A DNA stretch of 64,000 bases from Mycobacterium sp. IS-836 (lineage in GTDB: Bacteria > Actinomycetota > Actinomycetes > Mycobacteriales > Mycobacteriaceae), in contig NZ_MBEU01000004.1 of assembly GCF_001954275.1 (NCBI RefSeq), positions 124,001 to 188,000 of the forward strand, in the 5' to 3' direction. This document shows, piece by piece, positions 9,277-18,989 of this stretch (its first letter is position 1; every line of letters starts with the position of its first letter). The position numbers and the translations under genes are program-made. The notes under the pieces were generated by a model. The model was not told the DNA's origin and did not search any database. It saw nothing but the letters and a program-made list of their open reading frames with translations.

Positions 9277-10308
9277 TCAGGTGGCGCTGCGTTCGTCGGA
9301 GCCCATGGCGTTGAGGACCGCGACGCGGGTGTCGGCCGGGCCGGAGACGGTTTGCGCGCCGCTGCCCGTGCGGAGCAACTGGCGAAGCGCTGCCTGGTCG
9401 TATTCGGCGGGCTCGGTGGTGTCGATGAAGCGCTGGACGACGTCGATGAAGCGGGCCGGGTCGTCGTGGAAGGGGAAATGGCCGGAGCGCTGAAAGATCT
9501 CCAGCCGGGAGCCGGGCATCGCGGCGTGTGCCATGCGGGCGTGGCGGACGGGGACCACTACGTCGCGGCTACCCCAGATGATCTGCACTGGGATGGCCTC
9601 GGTCAAATAACATCGGTCCAGCATGGTGACGATCTGCCCGCGCCAGTCCACGACGGCCCGCAGGGTGCGGCTGAACGCCGCCGACGCCGTCGGTTCGGGT
9701 AGGTCGTCCAGTATCCGCAGCACGTTGGGCAGGTCACGGCCGAGGTCGGTCGACCCGATCGCCAGGCCCGCCAGACGCCCCGCCAGCTGAACCGCCGGCA
9801 GCACCAGGGGCAGCCGCAGTAGGGCCAGGGCTTCGCTGCCCATCGGCAACGACGCGAGCCGGAAGACGACGTTGACATCCTTGGTGACGCCGCCGGCGGC
9901 GACCAAAATCAGCCGATCGACCAGATGCGGGAATTGGTAGGCGAATTGCATCGCCACCCCGCCGCCCAGCGAATGACCCACGATGGTGACGCGCTCGATG
10001 TCGAGGACGGACAGCAGGTCGCGCATCCCGTTGGCGTAGGCGGCGACCGAGTAGTCGGCGCGCGGCTTGTCCGACTGCCCGTGGCCCAGCAGGTCGGGGG
10101 CGATCACGGTAAAACGTTGGGCGAGCTTGGCCTGCACCGTATTCCACGTGGTGGAGTTGTCGCCGATGCCGTGAATCAGCAGCAGGGCCGGGCCCGAGCC
10201 GGCGATGCGGAACGCCCGCTTGTAGCCGTGGATGGTTCGGAACTGCAGGGTCGGCGCGGTCACTTCCCGCACCGGGCGAAGATTGCTCTTTCGCTTCCGC
10301 TCAGTCAT
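9277..10308 (-). CDS. Alpha/beta hydrolase (Rv2715-like)
   Basis: 343 aa. Intact triad: Ser in GHSLGG (about residue 112), Asp in IIWGSRDVVVP, His in RSGHFPFHDDP, plus an oxyanion HGIGDNSTTW. The N terminus is basic, without a signal peptide, so the enzyme is probably cytosolic. A good Shine-Dalgarno (gaggtggg) precedes ATG 10308. Substrate unknown; the C-terminal ~50 residues after the hydrolase fold are low-complexity. Confidence 0.88.
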   Translation of the reverse strand: MTERKRKSNLRPVREVTAPTLQFRTIHGYKRAFRIAGSGPALLLIHGIGDNSTTWNTVQAKLAQRFTVIAPDLLGHGQSDKPRADYSVAAYANGMRDLLSVLDIERVTIVGHSLGGGVAMQFAYQFPHLVDRLILVAAGGVTKDVNVVFRLASLPMGSEALALLRLPLVLPAVQLAGRLAGLAIGSTDLGRDLPNVLRILDDLPEPTASAAFSRTLRAVVDWRGQIVTMLDRCYLTEAIPVQIIWGSRDVVVPVRHARMAHAAMPGSRLEIFQRSGHFPFHDDPARFIDVVQRFIDTTEPAEYDQAALRQLLRTGSGAQTVSGPADTRVAVLNAMGSDERSAT

Positions 10309-10341
10309 CCGCCCACCTCGTTGTCGGGCCAGTTCTGAGCG

Positions 10342-11316
10342 TTAGCCCGAGTCGTCGTCGTCGGACTTCTTCTCGGCCTGCTGCGCCAGGAATCGCTCAA
10401 ACTCTGCGCCAATCTCCTCGCCGCTAGGCAGGTCCTCGTCGCGAGTCAGTAACGACCTGTTTGCCTGAGCGTCGATGAAGGCATCGTACTGGCGCTCGAG
10501 CGCGGCCACCACTTGGGCGACTTCCGCGCTGGCCTGCACCTGCTCGTCGATTTTGGCCCGGATTTCCGCGGCCGCTTCGGTCAGCTCCGACAGCGGCAGG
10601 TCCAGCGACCCGGACTTGGCCACCTGCTCGAGCAGCGCCTGCGCGGCCGCGGGGTAGTCGGTCTGCGTCAGGTAATGCGGCACGTGCACGGTGAACCCGA
10701 CGACCTCGTGGCCATGCTGGGCCATCCGGTACTCGAGCAGGTTGGACGCGCTGCCCGGGACCTGGATCTCGGAGATCCACGGCTGGAAGTCGGCGATCAG
10801 TTCCTTGTCGTTGGAGTGCGCGGTCAGCGTGATCGGCCGCGTGTGTGGCACTGCCATCGGGACGGTGCCCAGGCCGATCGTGCGGCGCACGCCCAGTCGC
10901 TCGGCCAGCAGGCGCACGGCGGTGACGAAGCGCTCCCACTTCAGATCCGGCTCCATGCCGGCCAGCAACAGGAATGGGGTGCCGACGCTGTCCCGCAACG
11001 CGTACAAGCTCAACTCTGGATCGTCGTAATTGGTGAAGTGGTCGGTCTTGAAGGTCATCAGCGGCCGCCGGGAGCGGTAGTCCAGCAATTCGTCGATCGC
11101 GAAGGACGCGACCAGCTCGGTGTCCAGGGCGTCCTTCAGGTGCGTGGCGGCCAGGCGTATCGCGTGACCCGCGTCGGAGAACCCTTCCAGCGCGTGCACT
11201 AGCACCGGGCCGCGGCCGTCTGACGTCGACAGCTGGGGTCCCGGGAATTCGAGCTCGTACATGCCGGGCTGCCCTCGCTGATAGAGCCCGTCGTCCCGGT
11301 TTTGATCGTGGGCCAT
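10342..11316 (-). CDS. PAC2-family protein (Rv2714-like)
   Basis: 324 aa protein of the PAC2 (proteasome assembly chaperone 2-like) family that is universal in mycobacteria near the alpha/beta hydrolase. An Asp/Glu-rich C terminus (EKKSDDDDSG) and a helical segment (ALERQYDAFIDAQANRS) follow the alpha/beta core. A strong Shine-Dalgarno, aaaggagg, precedes the ATG at 11316. First gene of the minus-strand group PAC2-hydrolase-PhzF. Biochemical role unknown; proteasome assembly is the eukaryotic role, not shown for bacteria. Confidence 0.85.
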   Translation of the reverse strand: MAHDQNRDDGLYQRGQPGMYELEFPGPQLSTSDGRGPVLVHALEGFSDAGHAIRLAATHLKDALDTELVASFAIDELLDYRSRRPLMTFKTDHFTNYDDPELSLYALRDSVGTPFLLLAGMEPDLKWERFVTAVRLLAERLGVRRTIGLGTVPMAVPHTRPITLTAHSNDKELIADFQPWISEIQVPGSASNLLEYRMAQHGHEVVGFTVHVPHYLTQTDYPAAAQALLEQVAKSGSLDLPLSELTEAAAEIRAKIDEQVQASAEVAQVVAALERQYDAFIDAQANRSLLTRDEDLPSGEEIGAEFERFLAQQAEKKSDDDDSG

Positions 11317-11521
11317 CGGGGTTGCCTCCTTTCGGGGGTTTCTCCAGGGTGCCTTAAACCAGTGTCCCCCAAATCGATGGGCACCAATTACGCAACGCTC
11401 GGGTGCCGGACCTTAATCTGTGGGGTGCCGTGCGGCCCGCGCCGAGCAGGCAAAACTATCAACACACCGTGTCCGCGATGATTGTGCTTGCGAGCGCGTG
11501 GTCAGGCATGATTGCACTCAA

Positions 11522-12340
11522 ATGCGCGTGCCGAGGGTGTTGCTGTGTGCGGTGATCGGGGTGGCGGCGTTGCTGACGTCGTGCGACCGGCCCGCCGATC
11601 ATGCGCGCCCCACCATCACCGTCCCGGTGGCCACCGGCCCGTTGGTGCAGCGGATGAGCCAGCCCCAGCAGAAGGCGGTCGCGGGCCCGGTGGACCCGGA
11701 CAGGCGCGTCGGCGCGATCTTCATCGACAACGGGCCGCTGCACGTCTGCACGGGTTCCGTCGTGCATTCGACGGGCGGGAACCTGATGATCACGGCGGCG
11801 CACTGTTTGGCCGGAGCCGCCAAGATCACCTTCGCGCCCGGCCTCGTCGGCGACGCCCAGCCCGCCGCGGTGTGGAAGGCCGACGCCGTCTACCTGGACC
11901 CGCGCTGGACGGCCGGCAAGGATCCACACGCCGATTACGCGATCGCGCGGGTCAGCAACGACGCCGGCACCTCGGTCGAATCACATGTCGGCCTGGCGCT
12001 CACGCTGGGTACCGCGCCGCCGCCGGGCAGCCACGTCACGGTGATGGGCTATCCGGCCGGGGTCGGCGGCTCGCCGATCGGCTGTCAGACCAGCACGTCG
12101 GTCAACGATGCCGGCTTCCCCTCGGTGGTGTGCGAAGGGCTGGTGGACGGCACCAGCGGCGCGCCGTGGGTCAGCGGCACCACCCTCACCGGGCTGATCG
12201 GTGGCTTCGAGCGCGGCGGGTGCGCCGCGAACGTGTCGTACTCCGCCCCGTTCGACGCCCAAACCGCGCAGCTGCTGGCCCGCGCCGAAGCCGGCGGGCC
12301 CGGCGATCCCGTGCCGAACGACCTCGACGACAGCTGCTGA
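11522..12340 (+). CDS. Trypsin-like serine protease, probable lipoprotein
   Basis: 272 aa. The N terminus has a hydrophobic stretch ending in the lipobox LLTSC (Cys about residue 21), so a lipid-anchored exported protein is expected. The chymotrypsin-fold triad is complete: His94 (MITAAHC), Asp138 (HADYAI), Ser212 (DGTSGAPW). Cys pairs around His94 and after Ser212 fit an oxidised extracytoplasmic protein. ATG 11522 puts the signal directly at the N terminus; upstream in-frame codons would add 34 non-signal residues. I do not recall a counterpart at this position in M. tuberculosis. Ends 1 bp before the sthA stop, convergent. Confidence 0.85.
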   Translation: MRVPRVLLCAVIGVAALLTSCDRPADHARPTITVPVATGPLVQRMSQPQQKAVAGPVDPDRRVGAIFIDNGPLHVCTGSVVHSTGGNLMITAAHCLAGAAKITFAPGLVGDAQPAAVWKADAVYLDPRWTAGKDPHADYAIARVSNDAGTSVESHVGLALTLGTAPPPGSHVTVMGYPAGVGGSPIGCQTSTSVNDAGFPSVVCEGLVDGTSGAPWVSGTTLTGLIGGFERGGCAANVSYSAPFDAQTAQLLARAEAGGPGDPVPNDLDDSC

Positions 12341-12341
12341 C

Positions 12342-13748
12342 CTAGCGGCGGAACTGAGACAGCGCGCGCATCTTGTTGGTCACGTCGAGCGCGGCGACCT
12401 TGTATGCCTCCGAGAACGTCGGGTAGTTGAACACCGCGTCGACCAGGTAGTCGACGGTGCCGCCGCATCCCATCACGGCCTGCCCGATGTGCACCATCTC
12501 GGTGGCGCTGGTGCCGAAGATGTGGACTCCCAACAGTTTTCGGTCATCGGTCGACACCAGCAGCTTGAGCATGCCGTAGGAGTCCCCGGCGATCTGGCCG
12601 CGGGCCAGCTCCTTGTACCGCGCGACGCCGACCTCATAGGGCACCGCGTCCTTGGTCAGTTCCACCTCGGTCGCCCCGACGTAGGAGATCTCGGGAATCG
12701 AGTAGATCCCGATCGGCTGCAGGTCGGTGATGCCGTCGCACGCTTCGCCGAACGCGTGGTAGGCGGCCAGCCGCCCCTGTTCCATCGAGGTCGCGGCGAG
12801 CGCGGGGAAGCCGATGACGTCGCCGACGGCATAGATGTGTTCGACCTTGGTCTTGAACTTGTCGTCGACCCAGATCCGGCCGCGGCCCTCCACCTCGAGG
12901 CCGGCATTGTGCAGATCGAGGTGGTCGGTCTGGCCCTGGCGTCCCGCGGAGTACATGACCGTCTCGGCGGGAATCTGTTTGCCGCTGGCCAGCGTCGTGA
13001 CAGTGCCGGCCGAGCCGACGTCGACGGCGGTCACCTCCTCGCCGAAGCGGAACGTCACCGCGAGGTCGCGCAGGTGGAACTTCAGCGCCTCGACCACCTC
13101 GGGGTCGCAGAAATCCAGCATGTCGTCCCGCTTTTCCACGACGGTGACCTTGGTGCCCAGCGCGGCGAACATCGAGGCGTACTCGATGCCGATCACGCCG
13201 GCGCCGACGACGACCATCGAGGCGGGCAGGGATTTGAGGTCCAGGATCCCGTCGGAGTCGAGCACCCGTTCCTCGTCGAACTCGACGCCGGATGGCCGGG
13301 CCGGTCGGGTGCCGGTGGCGATGACGATGAATTCCCCACTGACGGTGGTCATTTCCCTGCGGCCGGGGTCTTCGACGACGATGGTGTGCGGGTCGATGAA
13401 TCGGCCGTGCCCGAGCAGCAGGTCGATTCGGTTGCGCATCAACTGGTTGCGCACCACGTCGACTTCCTTGCCGATCACGTGCTGGGTCCGCGCCAGCAGG
13501 TCCGCCGGCGTGATCCGGTCCTTCACGCGGTAGCTCGCGCCGTAGAGCTCGCGCTGATTCATCCCGGTGAGGTAAAGCACGGCCTCGCGCAACGTCTTTG
13601 ACGGGATCGTGCCGGTGTTGACGCAGACACCGCCGAGCATGCGGCCGCGTTCGATGATCGCCACGGATTTCCCGAGTTTGGCCGACGCGATGGCGGCCTT
13701 CTGGCCGCCCGGTCCCGAACCGATGACGACGATGTCGTACTCCTGCAT
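12342..13748 (-). CDS. sthA: Soluble pyridine nucleotide transhydrogenase
   Basis: 468 aa flavoprotein disulfide reductase family member. FAD motif [12 protein letters not shown] at the N terminus, the sequence [15 protein letters not shown] with a single Cys (lipoamide dehydrogenases have CxxxxC, transhydrogenases do not), NAD motif [13 protein letters not shown], and C-terminal YPTFSEAYK. It equilibrates NADH/NADP+ with NAD+/NADPH in the cytosol. The start at 13748 ([10 protein letters not shown]) matches the family; upstream in-frame ATGs (13757, 13796) have no signal. Almost identical in recalled sequence to Rv2713. Confidence 0.93.
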   Translation of the reverse strand: MQEYDIVVIGSGPGGQKAAIASAKLGKSVAIIERGRMLGGVCVNTGTIPSKTLREAVLYLTGMNQRELYGASYRVKDRITPADLLARTQHVIGKEVDVVRNQLMRNRIDLLLGHGRFIDPHTIVVEDPGRREMTTVSGEFIVIATGTRPARPSGVEFDEERVLDSDGILDLKSLPASMVVVGAGVIGIEYASMFAALGTKVTVVEKRDDMLDFCDPEVVEALKFHLRDLAVTFRFGEEVTAVDVGSAGTVTTLASGKQIPAETVMYSAGRQGQTDHLDLHNAGLEVEGRGRIWVDDKFKTKVEHIYAVGDVIGFPALAATSMEQGRLAAYHAFGEACDGITDLQPIGIYSIPEISYVGATEVELTKDAVPYEVGVARYKELARGQIAGDSYGMLKLLVSTDDRKLLGVHIFGTSATEMVHIGQAVMGCGGTVDYLVDAVFNYPTFSEAYKVAALDVTNKMRALSQFRR

Positions 13749-13861
13749 CGAACCCATGGGATAGACGATAAGGCCCACAGTCGCGACTTTCTCCACAGAC
13801 GGCCGGCCCGGTCCGCGCCCGCGAGCGCGGCCTGACGGTGGCGGCCGTCAGCGTGGGGCCC

Positions 13862-14920
13862 ATGACGACGCATCGAGCAGATTTCGACCTGAACCATCCC
13901 GGCGCGCTGATCGCCGCGCTACCGGCCGTTCTCGGCTTCGTTCCGGAGAATTCACTGGTCCTGGTGTCGGTAGGCGACGGCGAACTGGGGTCGGTGCTGC
14001 GGGTCGACCTCGGTCCGGAACTCGTCGAGCGGGTGGGGCATCTCGCCGAGGTCGCCGGCGCGGCCGGGCCCGAGGCCGCGATCGCGGTGATCGTCGAGGC
14101 TGAGGGCGCGGACTGCCCGGGGTGCAACGAGGAGTACCGGCAGCTGAGCGCCGCGCTCACCGAGGCGCTGGCACGACACGACATCGAACTGTGGGCGGTG
14201 CACGTGGTGGATCGGGTCGAGGCGGGCGGGCGCTGGCACTGTGTGGACGAGTGCGGCGCGGGCGGCGCCGTCGACGACCCGTCGGCGTCGCCGTTGGCGG
14301 CCGCGGCGGTACTCGACGGCCGGCGGCTCTATCGCCGCCGCGCCGACCTGCAGGCCGTCGTCGCGCCCGACGAGCGGGCGCAGCGCCCCGAGTTGGCGGT
14401 CGCGGTGACCGAGCGGGCGGCCGCGCGCGAAGCCGCGCCGGGCGCGGACCCAGCGGGCCGCTGCCGTCGCGACGTGCGCAACGCGATGGCCGCCGCCGCC
14501 CGGGTCGCCGGTGGTCAACCCCTCTCCGACGCCGAGGTGGCGGAATTGGGTTGCGCGCTAAGCGACCCGCAGGTGCGCGACATCCTGTACGCCCTTGCGG
14601 TCGGCCAGAAGGCCGGGGACGCCGAGTCGCTGTGGGCCGCGCTGGCGCGCGCCCTGCCACCGCCGTGGCGCGTCGAGGCGCTGGTGTTGCTCGCGTTCAG
14701 CGCTTACGCCCGCGGCGACGGGCCGCTCGCCGGCGTGTCGCTGGATGCCGCGCTGCGCTGCGCGCCGGACCATCGGATGGCGGGCATGCTGGACACCGCG
14801 CTGCAGTCCGGTCTGCGGCCCGAGCAGATCCGCGAGCTGGCGGTCAGCGGGTATCGCCTGGCCAAGCGCCTCGGCGTGCGGTTGCCGGCGCGGCGCGCAT
14901 TCGGCCGACGCGCGGGCTAG
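13862..14920 (+). CDS. DUF4192 protein (Rv2712c-like)
   Basis: 352 aa actinobacterial protein with the typical DUF4192 opening (NHPGALIAALPAVLGFVPENSLVLVSV) and Ala/Arg-rich helical C-terminal half. ATG 13862 follows a GC-rich leader; no clear Shine-Dalgarno. Divergent from sthA and convergent with ideR. No catalytic motif was recognised and the function is unknown. Confidence 0.8.
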   Translation: MTTHRADFDLNHPGALIAALPAVLGFVPENSLVLVSVGDGELGSVLRVDLGPELVERVGHLAEVAGAAGPEAAIAVIVEAEGADCPGCNEEYRQLSAALTEALARHDIELWAVHVVDRVEAGGRWHCVDECGAGGAVDDPSASPLAAAAVLDGRRLYRRRADLQAVVAPDERAQRPELAVAVTERAAAREAAPGADPAGRCRRDVRNAMAAAARVAGGQPLSDAEVAELGCALSDPQVRDILYALAVGQKAGDAESLWAALARALPPPWRVEALVLLAFSAYARGDGPLAGVSLDAALRCAPDHRMAGMLDTALQSGLRPEQIRELAVSGYRLAKRLGVRLPARRAFGRRAG

Positions 14921-14941
14921 CCGCGTGGATAGGGGTGTGGC

Positions 14942-15637
14942 TCAGACCTTTTCGACCTTGACGGCGTGCGCCATCTCGTGCGGCAGGGTGACGTTTTCGT
15001 GGCCCGGTATCAGGATGGTCACCCCGCCGCCGGCGGGGCTGGTCTCGACGGTCACTCGCGCGTTGGGCACCACGCCGGCGTCCTTGAGCCGCGTGATCAG
15101 GTCGATGTCGCCCTGGACGTGCTCGGTGAGCTGGCGGACGACCACCGCCACCGGCGACCCGGCGGGCAACTCGGTCAACCGGACCAGGTCGGCGTCCTCG
15201 GCCCTGGAGTCCGGGCCCACGCCCAGGTCCAAGAGGCCGGGGATGGGGTTGCCGAACGGGGAGGTGGTCGGGTGGTTGAGCACCTTCACCAGTCGGCGTT
15301 CGACGTCCTCGCTCATCACGTGTTCCCACCGGCACGCCTCGGCGTGCACCTCTTCCCATGGCAAACCGATGACGTCGACGAGCAGCCGCTCGGCGAGGCG
15401 ATGCTTGCGCATCACGGAAATGGCCAGCGCCCTGCCCTTGTCGGTGAGCTCCAGGTGGCGGTCGCCCGCCACGTGGAGCAGTCCGTCGCGCTCCATGCGG
15501 GACACGGTCTGGCTGACGGTCGGCCCACTCTGGTCGAGCCGTTCGGCGATCCGGGCGCGCAGCGGCGTCACGCCCTCTTCCTCGAGGTCGTAGATAGTGC
15601 GCAGATACATCTCGGTGGTATCGACCAGCTCGTTCAT
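14942..15637 (-). CDS. ideR: Iron-dependent repressor IdeR (DtxR family)
   Basis: 231 aa. N-terminal winged helix (DQSGPTVSQTVSRMERDGLL), dimerisation/metal domain with HRLAERLLVDVIGLPWEEVHAEACRWEH supplying metal ligands (Cys/His/Glu), and a C-terminal SH3-like domain. Fe2+-loaded IdeR represses siderophore genes and activates iron storage genes in mycobacteria. No IdeR box was seen in the window. Directly downstream of sigB across a strong hairpin, the conserved mycobacterial arrangement. Confidence 0.96.
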   Translation of the reverse strand: MNELVDTTEMYLRTIYDLEEEGVTPLRARIAERLDQSGPTVSQTVSRMERDGLLHVAGDRHLELTDKGRALAISVMRKHRLAERLLVDVIGLPWEEVHAEACRWEHVMSEDVERRLVKVLNHPTTSPFGNPIPGLLDLGVGPDSRAEDADLVRLTELPAGSPVAVVVRQLTEHVQGDIDLITRLKDAGVVPNARVTVETSPAGGGVTILIPGHENVTLPHEMAHAVKVEKV

Positions 15638-15707
15638 TCAGCACCCTCCGTCGACGCTGAGTCTACTTGGCCAGCTGCGCGAATGGGTCTAACGCGTCCT
15701 AGGCAAG

Positions 15708-15741
15708 CAGTATGCCCGCCGCTGATGCGGCGGGCATACTG
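15708..15741 (-). terminator. Strong hairpin terminator between sigB and ideR
   Basis: Perfect 15-bp stem (15708-15722 with 15727-15741) and a 4-nt loop tgat, 29 bp past the sigB stop. No U-tract follows, as is common for mycobacterial terminators. It should limit readthrough from sigB into ideR. Confidence 0.8.
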
Positions 15742-15769
15742 TCTGCTACCAGGTTCTGGTTTAGCGGTG

Positions 15770-16729
15770 CTAGCTCGCGTACGACCGTAGCCGATCGGCG
15801 CGCTCGCCGTTGCGCAGTTTCGCCATCACGTCCCGCTCGATCTGACGCACCCGCTCCCGGGACAGACCGAACAGTTTGCCGATCTGGTCCAGGGTCCGCG
15901 GTTGGCCGTCGTCCAGGCCGAAACGCAACCGGATCACCTGGTGCTCGCGCTCGTCGAGCGTGGCCAGCACGCTGCGGATGTCGGTGTGCAGCAGCTCGGC
16001 GATCACCGCGTTCTCTGCGGACATCGCCTCGGCGTCCTCGATGAAATCACCGAGCGGGGCTTCTTCTTCCGAGCCCACTGGCATGTCCAGGCTCACCGGG
16101 TCGCGGCTGTGCTCGAGCAGATCGTTGATCTTTTCGATCGGAATTCCGGATTCCGCGGCCAGTTCCTCGTCGGTGGCTTCGCGGCCCAGGTTCTGATGCA
16201 TCTCGCGCTTGATCCGCGCCAGCTTGTTGACCTGCTCGACCAGGTGAACCGGCAGCCGAATGGTGCGGCTCTGGTCGGCCATGCCGCGGGTGATGGCCTG
16301 GCGGATCCACCACGTGGCGTACGTCGAGAACTTGAATCCCTTTGTGTAGTCGAACTTCTCCATCGCGCGGATCAGACCCAGGTTCCCCTCCTGAATGAGA
16401 TCCAGCAGCGGCATGCCCCGGCCCGTGTAACGCTTGGCGAGCGAAACCACCAGGCGCAGATTCGCTTCCAGCAGGTGACGGCGCGCAGCCTGGCCGGCGC
16501 GCGCGCCGGCCGCCAGCTCGCGTTTGCGGTTCTCGCCGAGGCGCTTCCGCGTTTGCAGCAGATGCTCGGCGTAAAGCCCGGCCTCGATGCGCTTGGCCAG
16601 TTCAACCTCGCCGGCGGCGTTGAGCAACGCGGTCTTACCAATACCGTTCAGATAAACGCGCACTAGGTCCGCAGCGGGGCTTTGAGCATCTAGATCGCCG
16701 TCAATCCTGGTAGTGGTGGCGTTCGCCAT
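15770..16729 (-). CDS. sigB: RNA polymerase sigma factor SigB
   Basis: 319 aa group 2 sigma-70 factor. Regions 1.2-4.2 complete: [12 protein letters not shown], the region 2 block [22 protein letters not shown], region 3 and the region 4.2 helix [15 protein letters not shown]. It lacks the long N-terminal extension of SigA and is ~98% collinear with recalled M. tuberculosis SigB. ATG 16729 has gggagg 6 nt upstream, ruling out the longer in-frame start at 16810. General stress and stationary-phase sigma factor in mycobacteria. Confidence 0.96.
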   Translation of the reverse strand: MANATTTRIDGDLDAQSPAADLVRVYLNGIGKTALLNAAGEVELAKRIEAGLYAEHLLQTRKRLGENRKRELAAGARAGQAARRHLLEANLRLVVSLAKRYTGRGMPLLDLIQEGNLGLIRAMEKFDYTKGFKFSTYATWWIRQAITRGMADQSRTIRLPVHLVEQVNKLARIKREMHQNLGREATDEELAAESGIPIEKINDLLEHSRDPVSLDMPVGSEEEAPLGDFIEDAEAMSAENAVIAELLHTDIRSVLATLDEREHQVIRLRFGLDDGQPRTLDQIGKLFGLSRERVRQIERDVMAKLRNGERADRLRSYAS

Positions 16730-16888
16730 AGCGACCTCCCGATTGGCTTGTACTGTCACGTCGTTTAACGACAGACCCGCCTTTGGAGTTCCCGCCGATC
16801 CGAATCTCACACGCTTTGACGTGCAGGAATGTGTCCCAGACCTGAGAATGTCCTGAGAAGTCCGTTCCGATGGCCGGTTGGCCGGAAC

Positions 16889-17314
16889 CTACGCCGAACC
16901 TGTGTCGCCGCCCGGCCCCGGGTGGTTCAGCGGGTGCCGGCGAGCCTCGAGCGCGGGCCGCTCGGCCGTCGGGAACAACGGGGTGCGGCGCCGCTCGTTG
17001 TCGAACCGCCGAGGCTCGTTGGCGCGCCGCGGCGGGCGGTCGTTCGCGATCAGCACGGCCATCCACGGCAGCGGCACCGACGCCGCGACGATCAGCAGCG
17101 AGATCAGGCCGTTGTGCCACGCGCCGTAGGCCAGCGCGGCGAAGATGAGCGCCGGAACCCGGAACGCCATCAGCGTCAGGTATTTACGTACTCGCGCGCG
17201 ATGCTGCTCTTCGTACGAGGGTTCGGCGGCGGTAATGAGCACCGGCCGGCCCTTGTGGCCGTCGAAGTCATCGAACCTGTCGTCGTCGAACCCCGGATCG
17301 GAGCCGCGCTTCAT
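16889..17314 (-). CDS. DUF3099 membrane protein (Rv2709-like)
   Basis: 141 aa with an acidic N terminus (DPGFDDDRFDDFD), two close transmembrane helices (LTLMAFRVPALIFAALAYGAW and LISLLIVAASVPLPWMAVLIA) and a basic Arg/Pro-rich tail. The start is taken at 17314 (MKRGSDPG); ATG 17332 is an alternative. Conserved beside sigB and the DUF3039 gene; function unknown. Confidence 0.75.
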   Translation of the reverse strand: MKRGSDPGFDDDRFDDFDGHKGRPVLITAAEPSYEEQHRARVRKYLTLMAFRVPALIFAALAYGAWHNGLISLLIVAASVPLPWMAVLIANDRPPRRANEPRRFDNERRRTPLFPTAERPALEARRHPLNHPGPGGDTGSA

Positions 17315-17385
17315 TCCTCCACTGTCCCACATGCGATCGATTCCGGCTTGGCCGGTTTCGCAGGCGGCAGTGCACAATGAGGGGT

Positions 17386-17625
17386 ATGCAGACCCAGACG
17401 ATCGAACGCACCGAGACCGACGAACGCGTCGACGACGGGACCGGCAGCGATACCCCCAAATACTTCCATTACGTCAAGAAGGACAAGATCGCCGAGAGCG
17501 CGGTCATGGGCAACCACGTCGTGGCCTTGTGCGGTGAGGTGTTTCCCGTCACGCGGGCGGCCAAGCCGGGCTCGCCGGTCTGCCCGGACTGCAAGCAGAT
17601 CTACGACAAGCTCAAGAAGGGCTGA
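17386..17625 (+). CDS. DUF3039 small protein (Rv2708c-like)
   Basis: 79 aa conserved actinobacterial protein. HYVKKDKIAESAVMGNHVVALCGEVFPV and the C-terminal VCPDCKQIYDKLKKG provide one Cys plus a CPDC pair and a His, suggesting a metal site. ATG 17386 preceded by gagggg. Ends exactly where the convergent YihY-family stop begins (17626). Function unknown. Confidence 0.82.
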   Translation: MQTQTIERTETDERVDDGTGSDTPKYFHYVKKDKIAESAVMGNHVVALCGEVFPVTRAAKPGSPVCPDCKQIYDKLKKG

Positions 17626-18600
17626 TCAGGCCGGCGGCTCGACCGCGGCGGAGCCGTGCTGCGGCGAGGAATCGGTGGAATCCCTGACGGATCGCGTCCG
17701 CGCCAGCAACCAGTTGCGCAGCCGGTGGGCGTGCGTCGCCGGCGCCGGAAACTCCTCCTGAATGGCGGCGTTGAGTTCGGCACCCAGCATGATGGCGAAG
17801 CCGCCGAAGAACGCGAACAGCAGGAACGCGATCGGGGTGGACAGCGCGCCGTACGTGTAGCCGGTGCTGGTGATCCACCTCAGGTAGAACCGCAGGCCCA
17901 GCGTGGCGGTCACGAAGAACGCCGTCGCCAGCACGGCGCCGAAGACCAGCCGGTGGGTCGGCAGCGGAACCGGCAGCGAGACCCGATACAGGAGCACGAT
18001 CCCGACCACCAGGCCGAGGATCAGCGCGGGGTAGTACCCATAGCGCAGCACGTTGGCCAGCGTGAACGGGATGTGCTCACTCACCTTGCGCGGCCCTATC
18101 ACCATGACCGGCGCGGCCACCACCGCGAACACCAGCATCACGACGTAGAGGAATAGCGCGAAGAATCGCTGCCGCACCGGGTGCCGCAGCGGGGTTTGGT
18201 CGTGCGCCTCCACCACGGCGTCGACGTAGGACGAGATCGCCGACGATCCCGCCCACAGCGAGATCACGAAACCCAGCGACACCACCTCGCCCCGCGCGTT
18301 GGCGGTGACGTCGCGGATGGTGGGCACGATGATCTCGTTGACGACACTCGACGAGAAAAAGCTGTGGGTCGTGGAGATGATGCTTTTTTCGATGGACGGC
18401 AAGGTATCCCGGCCGAAGAGCGGCGCGACGTAGGCCAAGCTGCCCAGCATTCCCAACAGTAGCGGCGGCAGCGAGAGCGCCGACCAGAAGCCGGCCTGTG
18501 CCGACTCGGAAAAGATCGAGTCGTCCCAGCTCTTGGATAGGGTCCGGAGACTGATTCGCCAGATGTGGTGGCGGGACGGCCTTGCGATCTGATCGCTCAT
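17626..18600 (-). CDS. YihY/UPF0761-family inner membrane protein (Rv2707-like)
   Basis: 324 aa polytopic protein with about six transmembrane segments. The family core LTWIT...YTYGALSTPIAFLLFAFFGGFAIMLGAELNA is near the C terminus. Members were once called ribonuclease BN or BrkB, but nuclease activity is not supported for this family. The last ~40 residues are hydrophilic with a lipid-face Arg cluster. Preceded by aggagt-like spacing at 18601-18606. Role unknown. Confidence 0.82.
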   Translation of the reverse strand: MSDQIARPSRHHIWRISLRTLSKSWDDSIFSESAQAGFWSALSLPPLLLGMLGSLAYVAPLFGRDTLPSIEKSIISTTHSFFSSSVVNEIIVPTIRDVTANARGEVVSLGFVISLWAGSSAISSYVDAVVEAHDQTPLRHPVRQRFFALFLYVVMLVFAVVAAPVMVIGPRKVSEHIPFTLANVLRYGYYPALILGLVVGIVLLYRVSLPVPLPTHRLVFGAVLATAFFVTATLGLRFYLRWITSTGYTYGALSTPIAFLLFAFFGGFAIMLGAELNAAIQEEFPAPATHAHRLRNWLLARTRSVRDSTDSSPQHGSAAVEPPA

Positions 18601-18665
18601 AGGAGTCCAGCATTACCGATCACCGCGCCCGCCCTCCACATTGCGGGTGGGTGAGTTGGGCGGAC

Positions 18666-18851
18666 CTAGTTGCCGCTGACCTCCAGCACGGCCGACAGCT
18701 CGGTGAGCTTGGCCTCGTGCTCGTTGGCGTGGTGCTGGCAGAAGAGAAGCTCAGCTCCGGAAGGCAGCTTGGCGCGTACCCGAGCGGCGGCACCGCAGCG
18801 GTCGCAGCGGTCTGCTCTAGTCAGCTCGGGACTGGTCAAAGTTGCGTTCAT
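18666..18851 (-). CDS. DUF7455 small Cys/His protein
   Basis: 61 aa protein conserved in mycobacteria. CDRCGAAARV at residues 16-25 and FCQHHANEHE near 37-46 look like a small zinc ribbon. The preceding region (upstream of 18851) has grrgaag-like Shine-Dalgarno bases (gaacgggagaag). Stand-alone gene; function unknown. Confidence 0.75.
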   Translation of the reverse strand: MNATLTSPELTRADRCDRCGAAARVRAKLPSGAELLFCQHHANEHEAKLTELSAVLEVSGN

Positions 18852-18989
18852 TGGCTTCTCCCGTTCCTTCGTACGTTCACTGTCTCAGACGTTCGGGGTT
18901 TTCGCGTTGTTCCCCGATCGTTATCGGGTGTGTCGTTTCTCACGGGCTTTTCCACCTGCGTTTAGGCATTCGCTCTAAGGTGACCGAAC

